NCBI GenBank assembly: GCA_003512525.1
Contig: DOQG01000041.1
Span: 8,402 to 18,886 of the forward strand
Reading direction: 5' to 3'
Source: Oscillospiraceae bacterium
GTDB lineage: Bacteria; Bacillota; Clostridia; Oscillospirales; Ruminococcaceae
Length of the DNA stretch: 10,485 nucleotides
Positions 7,044-10,485 of the stretch are shown one piece after another; the first letter of the stretch is position 1, and each line of letters starts with the position of its first letter. Position numbers and translations under genes: made by a program. The notes beneath the pieces are model-generated. The model was not told the DNA's origin. It searched no databases and worked only from the letters and a program-made list of their open reading frames with translations.

Positions 7044-8021
7044 TCAGTTTGTTTTTGAAAGCTGTTTTTTCTGCGCTCTTTTAAGATACGCAGGAGAAAG
7101 CAGACGCAGTTGTTTTTTTACGGTGTTTCTCACCTCACGGCAGTCGGAGATATAGCTGCCACCGTTTCCTTTGCCTGCCATATACTGTCTTGCTATCATT
7201 CCGTACAGCGTTATAAGCACCTTTAAGGTCATAACGGAAACCCTTGTGCGACAGCTGTAATAGATGCCGTTTTCCGCAAGATATTCCGACAAGATGAGAT
7301 ATGCCTCAAGATAGCTGTCCACCATTTTTCTTCCCGCAAGACCCGTTATGCTGTCGGGACGGTGGGCATAGCTGTAAAGCACCTTTCGTGTGAAGGCGAC
7401 ATTTTCCGCACAGGCAAACAGGCGGGGCGTTGTAATAACGTCCTCAAAGCACTTTCCGACAGGGTAGGATATATTGTTGTCGGTGAAGAGCGAACGTCTG
7501 TACAACTTGTTCCATGCGTAATTTCTTACCGAAACATCGGAAATCAGCTTTTCAAACGCCTTTTTTCCGCCGATTACACCGTTACGGTGGCAAAGAAGCA
7601 CATTTATACTGCGGTCGGATTTTTCAAAGTAATTGCAGTATCTGCACTGTACTATGTCTGCGTTGTTTTTTGCGGCGAGCGTGTACATTTCGGAAATGTA
7701 AAAGGGCGATACAAAGTCGTCGCTGTCAACAAAGGCGATATATTCGCCTCTTGCGTTTGCAAGACCTGTGTTTCTTGCGGCTGAAAGGCCTGCGTTTTGC
7801 TGAGTGATTATTTTTATGAAATCATACTCGCTTGCAAACCTGTCCGCTATCGTCATAGAATTATCTTTTGTTCCGTCATTCACAATGATTATTTCGTATT
7901 TGTATCCGAACTTCTGACGGACAAGCGAATCAAGACAACGTTCAATGTATTTTTCAACGTTGTATACGGGAACGACAACACTCACGGCGACCGCACGCTC
8001 TCGCATATTATCAGTGTTCAT
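7044..8021 (-). CDS. family 2 (GT-A) glycosyltransferase
   Basis: 325-residue cytoplasmic or membrane-associated enzyme that transfers a sugar from a nucleotide donor, probably in exopolysaccharide or wall polymer assembly. The GT-A fold is plain: VSVVVPVYNVEKYIERCLDSL (about 13-33) is the first strand and helix, Asp49 in VNDGTKDNS binds the nucleotide, NAGLSAARNTG (76-86) is the usual second block, and VDSDD (98-102) carries the metal-binding DXD. Later NKLYRR (171-176) and FEDV (192-195) match EpsJ/CpsI-like family 2 enzymes. There is no clear membrane helix; the C-terminus is basic (KKQLRLL...KRAQKKQ). The start at 8021 follows AGGAGAGG with five spacer bases; the open frame to 8093 is upstream leader. 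Donor, acceptor and linkage cannot be read from the sequence. Confidence 0.92.
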   Translation of the reverse strand: MNTDNMRERAVAVSVVVPVYNVEKYIERCLDSLVRQKFGYKYEIIIVNDGTKDNSMTIADRFASEYDFIKIITQQNAGLSAARNTGLANARGEYIAFVDSDDFVSPFYISEMYTLAAKNNADIVQCRYCNYFEKSDRSINVLLCHRNGVIGGKKAFEKLISDVSVRNYAWNKLYRRSLFTDNNISYPVGKCFEDVITTPRLFACAENVAFTRKVLYSYAHRPDSITGLAGRKMVDSYLEAYLILSEYLAENGIYYSCRTRVSVMTLKVLITLYGMIARQYMAGKGNGGSYISDCREVRNTVKKQLRLLSPAYLKRAQKKQLSKTN

Positions 8022-8107
8022 ATAAACCTCTCCTGAATAGAAAATAATTGCAGATAGAAAACTCGGACTATAGTATATCGGGGAAATAAACAAATTTTAC
8101 TATGCAA

Positions 8108-8136
8108 ATTATACAACTAAAAAAAATAGCAGTCAA
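8108..8136 (-). promoter_or_regulatory. promoter of the glycosyltransferase gene
   Basis: On the minus strand TTGACT (8136-8131), a spacer of exactly 17 and a perfect TATAAT (8113-8108). Transcription would start near 8101 and leave a leader of about 80 bases. A second TATACT (8070-8075 region) lies nearer the gene but has no -35 partner. Confidence 0.8.
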
Positions 8137-8147
8137 TCGGAAAAACG

Positions 8148-8164
8148 TGTAAAAGTTTGTAAAA
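8148..8164 (+). repeat. 10-base-phased direct repeat TGTAAAA in the divergent intergenic region
   Basis: TGTAAAA occurs at 8148-8154 and again at 8158-8164, exactly one helical turn apart, in the 224-base A+T-rich gap between the divergent glycosyltransferase and deacetylase genes. It lies 11 bases upstream of the -35 box of the glycosyltransferase promoter, where an activator could sit. No promoter with two good boxes is seen for the deacetylase; GATAAT at 8210-8215 is a possible -10. Chance is a real alternative in such A-rich DNA. Confidence 0.35.
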
Positions 8165-8245
8165 TAAAAAAATACGGCAGTTTAACGAATAATCATATGC
8201 TTAACGGCTGATAATTAAACAAAAAGAACAAAAGGAGATGACACG

Positions 8246-9106
8246 GTGAAAAGCGGTAAGATTTATGTAACCGCCGCAATAGGGGCGGGTATAGTTTGCA
8301 TAGCGGCAATGCTGGGTGTGTTGAGTGCGGCTATATATGCCGAAGATGAAAAAAATGACAGCTTTTTAGGGCTGATGTATCATCAGGTGCTAAAGGACGA
8401 GAGTCGTGCGGGTAAATATATAATTACTCCTTATGAGCTTGAAGAAGATCTGAAGTACCTGTCGCAAAACGGATATGTTTCTATACTGCCGTCGGAGCTG
8501 GAACAGATAAACGACGGCAAGAAAAAGCTGCCCGAAAAGGCTGTGATGATAACCTTTGACGACGGCTATGAAACCGGTCTGTATTATGTTCTGCCGCTTT
8601 TGGAAAAATATGATATGAAAGCGGTCATAAATATTGTCGGTCGCTATACGGACGAATATTCCAGTATCAACGAAGAGGGAAAGCACTTGTCTTATGCGTA
8701 CCTGACATGGAACGAGGTAAAGAAGCTGTCTGACAGCGGCTATGTCGAGATAGGCAATCACACCTATGACCTGCATTCAAACACCGGCGACAGAAACGGC
8801 TGTGCACAAAAGGACGACGAAAACACGTCCGATTATCGCAAGACTCTGTATAATGATGTATCCGCGCTGTCGGATAAGCTTGAAGATGTGATCGGTGTCA
8901 GACCGAGGGCTTTTGCCTATCCTTTCGGTTCTCTTACCGATGGAAGCTCACAGGTCATATCCGGGTGCGGGATAAGGGTGTTTATGACCTGCCGTGAAAT
9001 ACCGAGTAAAATAACAGGCGGGCAGATAATAGCAGTTAACCGCTATAACCGCGAAAGCGGCAGAAGCGTACAGGATATATGTGCACAATATAACGATACG
9101 CTGTAA
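8246..9106 (+). CDS. membrane-anchored polysaccharide deacetylase (NodB / CE4 family)
   Basis: Removes N-acetyl groups from an extracellular glycan, either peptidoglycan or a poly-GlcNAc-type polymer. 286 residues: short cytoplasmic N-terminus, one membrane helix or uncleaved signal (about 7-32), then the extracellular catalytic domain. The CE4 motifs are visible: MYHQV (44-48) as in the IcaB/PgaB-like branch, TFDDGY (103-108; Asp105 catalytic base, Asp106 metal ligand), HTYDLH (172-177; the two metal-binding His), and RAFAYPFG (221-228). The start is GTG, set by AAAGGAG with an eight-base gap; the ATG at 8238 is in another frame. It is divergent from the glycosyltransferase, which fits making and then modifying a surface polymer, though nothing proves a shared substrate. 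A terminator follows. Confidence 0.92.
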   Translation: MKSGKIYVTAAIGAGIVCIAAMLGVLSAAIYAEDEKNDSFLGLMYHQVLKDESRAGKYIITPYELEEDLKYLSQNGYVSILPSELEQINDGKKKLPEKAVMITFDDGYETGLYYVLPLLEKYDMKAVINIVGRYTDEYSSINEEGKHLSYAYLTWNEVKKLSDSGYVEIGNHTYDLHSNTGDRNGCAQKDDENTSDYRKTLYNDVSALSDKLEDVIGVRPRAFAYPFGSLTDGSSQVISGCGIRVFMTCREIPSKITGGQIIAVNRYNRESGRSVQDICAQYNDTL

Positions 9107-9120
9107 AAAATGACATAGAA

Positions 9121-9163
9121 AAATCAGGAGCATCGACAAATTGCCGATGCTCCCGAAATTTTT
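9121..9163. terminator. bidirectional terminator between the deacetylase and the small lipoprotein
   Basis: GGAGCATCG (9127-9135) pairs with CGATGCTCC (9145-9153) around a nine-base loop. ATTTTT follows on the plus strand and TGATTTTTC on the minus strand, so it can end both convergent transcripts. It begins 20 bases past the deacetylase stop and 24 bases past the lipoprotein stop. Confidence 0.85.
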
Positions 9164-9176
9164 CCGTTATTTCTGA

Positions 9177-9302
9177 TTACTTAGACTCAGAAACGTTTGT
9201 TGAGCTGCCAACGCTTGAACCTGATGTTGTGTTGTTGCCGCAAGCTGTTGCCATAGCTGCTACCATAGCTACTACTGCTACTAAAGCTAAAATCTTCTTC
9301 AT
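9177..9302 (-). CDS. very small lipoprotein, 41 residues
   Basis: Short gene that is easily missed. The protein starts MKKILALVAVVAMVAAMATA, a lipoprotein signal peptide with two lysines and a hydrophobic core, then Cys21-Gly at a lipobox-like ATAC. It ends after only 20 more residues, rich in Ser, Thr, Asn and Gly (through SVGSSTNVSESK). Mature form would be a lipid-anchored peptide of about 21 residues. The lipobox is imperfect (Ala rather than Leu at -3). Evidence that it is real: AAGGAG eight bases before the ATG, a near-perfect promoter upstream, a terminator downstream, and codon choices like those of highly expressed genes (3 of 3 Lys as AAG, 3 of 3 Asn as AAC). It could instead be the remnant of a longer lipoprotein gene, but the stop is followed at once by the terminator with no decayed coding tail. 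Function unknown. Confidence 0.82.
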   Translation of the reverse strand: MKKILALVAVVAMVAAMATACGNNTTSGSSVGSSTNVSESK

Positions 9303-9369
9303 TTTTAAATCTCCTTACAGTAAGTTTGTATCGATCTATAATGCCGAATCTGTCGTTCGACTGAATGAA

Positions 9370-9398
9370 ATTATACATAAATTTTACGCGGAGGTCAA
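9370..9398 (-). promoter_or_regulatory. strong promoter of the small lipoprotein gene
   Basis: On the minus strand TTGACC (9398-9393), a spacer of exactly 17 and TATAAT (9375-9370): eleven of twelve consensus bases. The leader would be about 60 bases and has only a weak CGAA/TTCG hairpin before the AAGGAG. Confidence 0.85.
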
Positions 9399-9444
9399 GT
9401 GCCTTTTACCTTAATTTGTTTATTACTCTTAATTTTCGTTCAGA

Positions 9445-9474
9445 TTGACAAAAAAGAATGTAATCGTTTAAATG
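9445..9474 (+). promoter_or_regulatory. distal promoter candidate for deoD
   Basis: A perfect TTGACA (9445-9450) followed after 17 bases by TTAAAT (9468-9473), four of six against TATAAT. It lies upstream of a better promoter and would extend the leader to about 230 bases. Confidence 0.4.
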
Positions 9475-9478
9475 TAAC

Positions 9479-9507
9479 TGGACATTTTTTAGCTGATAGT
9501 GTATAAT
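9479..9507 (+). promoter_or_regulatory. main promoter of deoD
   Basis: TGGACA (9479-9484), a spacer of exactly 17 and a perfect TATAAT (9502-9507): eleven of twelve consensus bases. Transcription would start near 9514, which leaves an unusually long leader of nearly 200 bases before the deoD ATG. Confidence 0.82.
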
Positions 9508-9513
9508 AAATAT

Positions 9514-9710
9514 GAAAATCAAACGATTTTGCTACTTTTAAGCAAAATGGTTACGCGGTTGTAACTTTATTGGAACAATATGGATTATTTGATTTGCAAA
9601 ACTGTACGAAAGTATACATAAATTGTAATCTTTTGAAAAATATTGCGCCGATTTTACCCGGTGTTACAGTCGCACACGCTGAAAACGAGAATGTGAAAGG
9701 AAAAATTGTT
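9514..9710 (+). promoter_or_regulatory. structured 5' leader of deoD, possible cis-regulatory RNA
   Basis: About 197 bases with no separate gene. Three small hairpins can be drawn by eye: ATTTTGCT/AGCAAAAT (9526-9533 with 9541-9548, seven-base loop), GTTAC/GTAAC directly after it (9550-9554 with 9561-9565), and TGTAC/GTATA closed by a GAAA tetraloop (9603-9607 with 9612-9616). I do not see the conserved core of a purine riboswitch, a T-box GGTGG sequence, or a T-run terminator before the ATG. The role is undecided; it may simply be a long untranslated region. Confidence 0.4.
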
Positions 9711-10418
9711 ATGTCAAATGTACCAACACCCCATATAAAAGCGCAGCAGGGAGAGATCGCAAAGAAAATTCTTATGCCGGGCGATCCGCTGAGAGCAAAG
9801 TTTATCGCAGAAAACTATCTTACCGATGCCGTTTGCATAAATGACACAAGAAATATGCTGGGCTACACCGGACTTTATAAAGGCGGAAGTGTTACGGTAA
9901 TGGGAAGCGGAATGGGAGTTTCGTCTATCGGGATTTACAGCTATGAGCTTTATAATTTCTATAAAGCCGACACTATCATAAGAATAGGCACGGCGGGAGC
10001 GCTTGTTCCCGAGGTTCAGCCGAGGGACATCATCATTGCCCAGGGAGCTTGCCATGACACAAACGTTGACAGACAGTACGACCTGCCGGGTACGTTTGCC
10101 CCGATAGCCGATTTCGGACTGGTGAAGAGAGCTTATGAGCTTGCGAGCGAGAAAAAAATAAAGGCTCATGTCGGCAATGTGCTTACCGGCGAGGTCTATT
10201 ACGATGCTTCAAACAGCCTTTCGGCATGGTCAAAGATGGGTGTTCTGGCTGTTGAAATGGAAGCGGCAGCGCTTTATATGAATGCCGCCGCGGCAGGCAA
10301 GAAGGCACTTTGTATATGCACAGTTACAAACAATCCGCTTACCGGCACAGAGGATATCACGCCCGAAGAACGCGAGAAAACGCTGACCGATATGATAACA
10401 ATTGCGCTTGAAGCATAA
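9711..10418 (+). CDS. deoD: DeoD-type purine nucleoside phosphorylase
   Basis: Splits purine (deoxy)ribonucleosides with phosphate to free base and (deoxy)ribose 1-phosphate; hexameric, cytoplasmic, purine salvage. 235 residues, close to the usual 235-239. Family blocks: TPHI (6-9, His8), MPGDPLRAK (22-30, phosphate-binding Arg28), RNMLGYTGLYKG (47-58, Arg47), MGSGMG (64-69), IIRIGTAGA (89-97, Arg91), VEMEAAALY (181-189, ribose-binding Glu184) and PEERE near 218-222. Unusual: the catalytic Asp (Asp204 in the E. coli enzyme, TVSD) is Asn207 here (TVTNN), the FY of the base pocket reads VYY, and GSCGA reads GTAGA. The ATG at 9711 follows AAAGGA with a nine-base gap; the frame is open upstream to a TTG at 9570 but without a ribosome binding site. 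Family assignment is firm; substrate preference is uncertain. Confidence 0.93.
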   Translation: MSNVPTPHIKAQQGEIAKKILMPGDPLRAKFIAENYLTDAVCINDTRNMLGYTGLYKGGSVTVMGSGMGVSSIGIYSYELYNFYKADTIIRIGTAGALVPEVQPRDIIIAQGACHDTNVDRQYDLPGTFAPIADFGLVKRAYELASEKKIKAHVGNVLTGEVYYDASNSLSAWSKMGVLAVEMEAAALYMNAAAAGKKALCICTVTNNPLTGTEDITPEEREKTLTDMITIALEA

Positions 10419-10485
10419 TCGCACTCAGTGTATCTATTATATATAGTATATCCGTGGTTGCGACGAAATACAAAGCTTTCATCAC
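10419..10485. other. right-edge segment after deoD
   Basis: 67 bases with no gene. There is an A+T-rich, roughly palindromic stretch around 10430-10452 (TATCTATTATATATAGTATA) but no GC-rich hairpin with a T-run, so the deoD transcript has no visible terminator inside the window and may continue into a gene to the right. Confidence 0.4.

Noticed and set aside
8022..8093. N-terminal extension of the glycosyltransferase by 24 codons
   Set aside because: AGGAGAGG directly precedes the ATG at 8021, and the extension does not belong to the GT-A fold.
9512..9541. Possible nine-residue leader peptide (MKIKRFCYF) before deoD
   Set aside because: No Shine-Dalgarno sequence, and its ATG overlaps the expected transcription start of the main promoter.
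9570..9710. In-frame 47-codon extension of deoD beginning with TTG
   Set aside because: No ribosome binding site before the TTG, residues unlike any DeoD N-terminus, and a clear AAAGGA before the ATG at 9711.
9514..9710. Purine riboswitch or T-box ahead of deoD
   Set aside because: The conserved cores of these RNAs are not seen; only simple hairpins can be drawn.
1..10485. CRISPR array, insertion sequence, tRNA or rRNA genes
   Set aside because: No regularly spaced repeats, no transposase motifs or terminal inverted repeats, and no cloverleaf or rRNA-like stretch found on reading.

Overview
The window looks like an ordinary chromosomal segment of a Gram-positive anaerobe of class Clostridia, most likely a Ruminococcus-like member of the Oscillospirales. 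The grounds are a fused ispH-rpsA gene (typical of Clostridia) placed behind cmk and plsC, Gram-positive AGGAGG-type ribosome binding sites, TTGACA/TATAAT promoters, and a small lipoprotein with a clostridial MKKILALV-type signal. Genus is inference. I see no mobile element, phage gene, CRISPR array, tRNA or rRNA.

Layout. 1-134: no gene I can identify. 213-1772 (-): membrane-anchored HtrA-type serine protease with one PDZ domain, followed by a strong terminator. 1984-2340 (+): 118-residue protein of unknown function with tandem promoters, divergent from htrA. 2404-3489 (-): YeiH-family membrane protein (putative sulfate exporter), convergent with the unknown gene and sharing a bidirectional terminator. 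3565-6886 (-): operon cmk, plsC, ispH-rpsA, with a good promoter at 6918-6946 and overlapping stop/start codons (TAATG and GTGA); yeiH follows behind a modest terminator and may depend on read-through. 7044-8021 (-): family 2 glycosyltransferase with a near-consensus promoter. 8246-9106 (+): membrane-anchored polysaccharide deacetylase, divergent from the glycosyltransferase; the pair suggests a small cell-wall or exopolysaccharide module. 9177-9302 (-): a 41-codon lipoprotein with a near-perfect promoter, a strong ribosome binding site and a terminator. 9711-10418 (+): DeoD-type purine nucleoside phosphorylase with strong promoters and a roughly 200-base structured leader.

Working together. 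The cmk-plsC-ispH-rpsA operon joins pyrimidine nucleotide supply, phospholipid synthesis, isoprenoid precursor synthesis and translation, a set of growth-linked functions. HtrA, the deacetylase, the glycosyltransferase and the small lipoprotein act at or for the envelope. DeoD is purine salvage.

Most interesting points. (1) The ispH-rpsA fusion carries a near-perfect Shine-Dalgarno sequence and an in-frame ATG at the junction of its two halves, and lysine codon choice flips there (IspH half 13 AAA to 6 AAG; S1 half 3 AAA to 32 AAG). This suggests extra, separate production of ribosomal protein S1. (2) The 41-residue lipoprotein has all the signals of a well expressed gene but almost no mature domain. 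(3) DeoD has Asn where the family's catalytic Asp is expected, and a long hairpin-rich leader.
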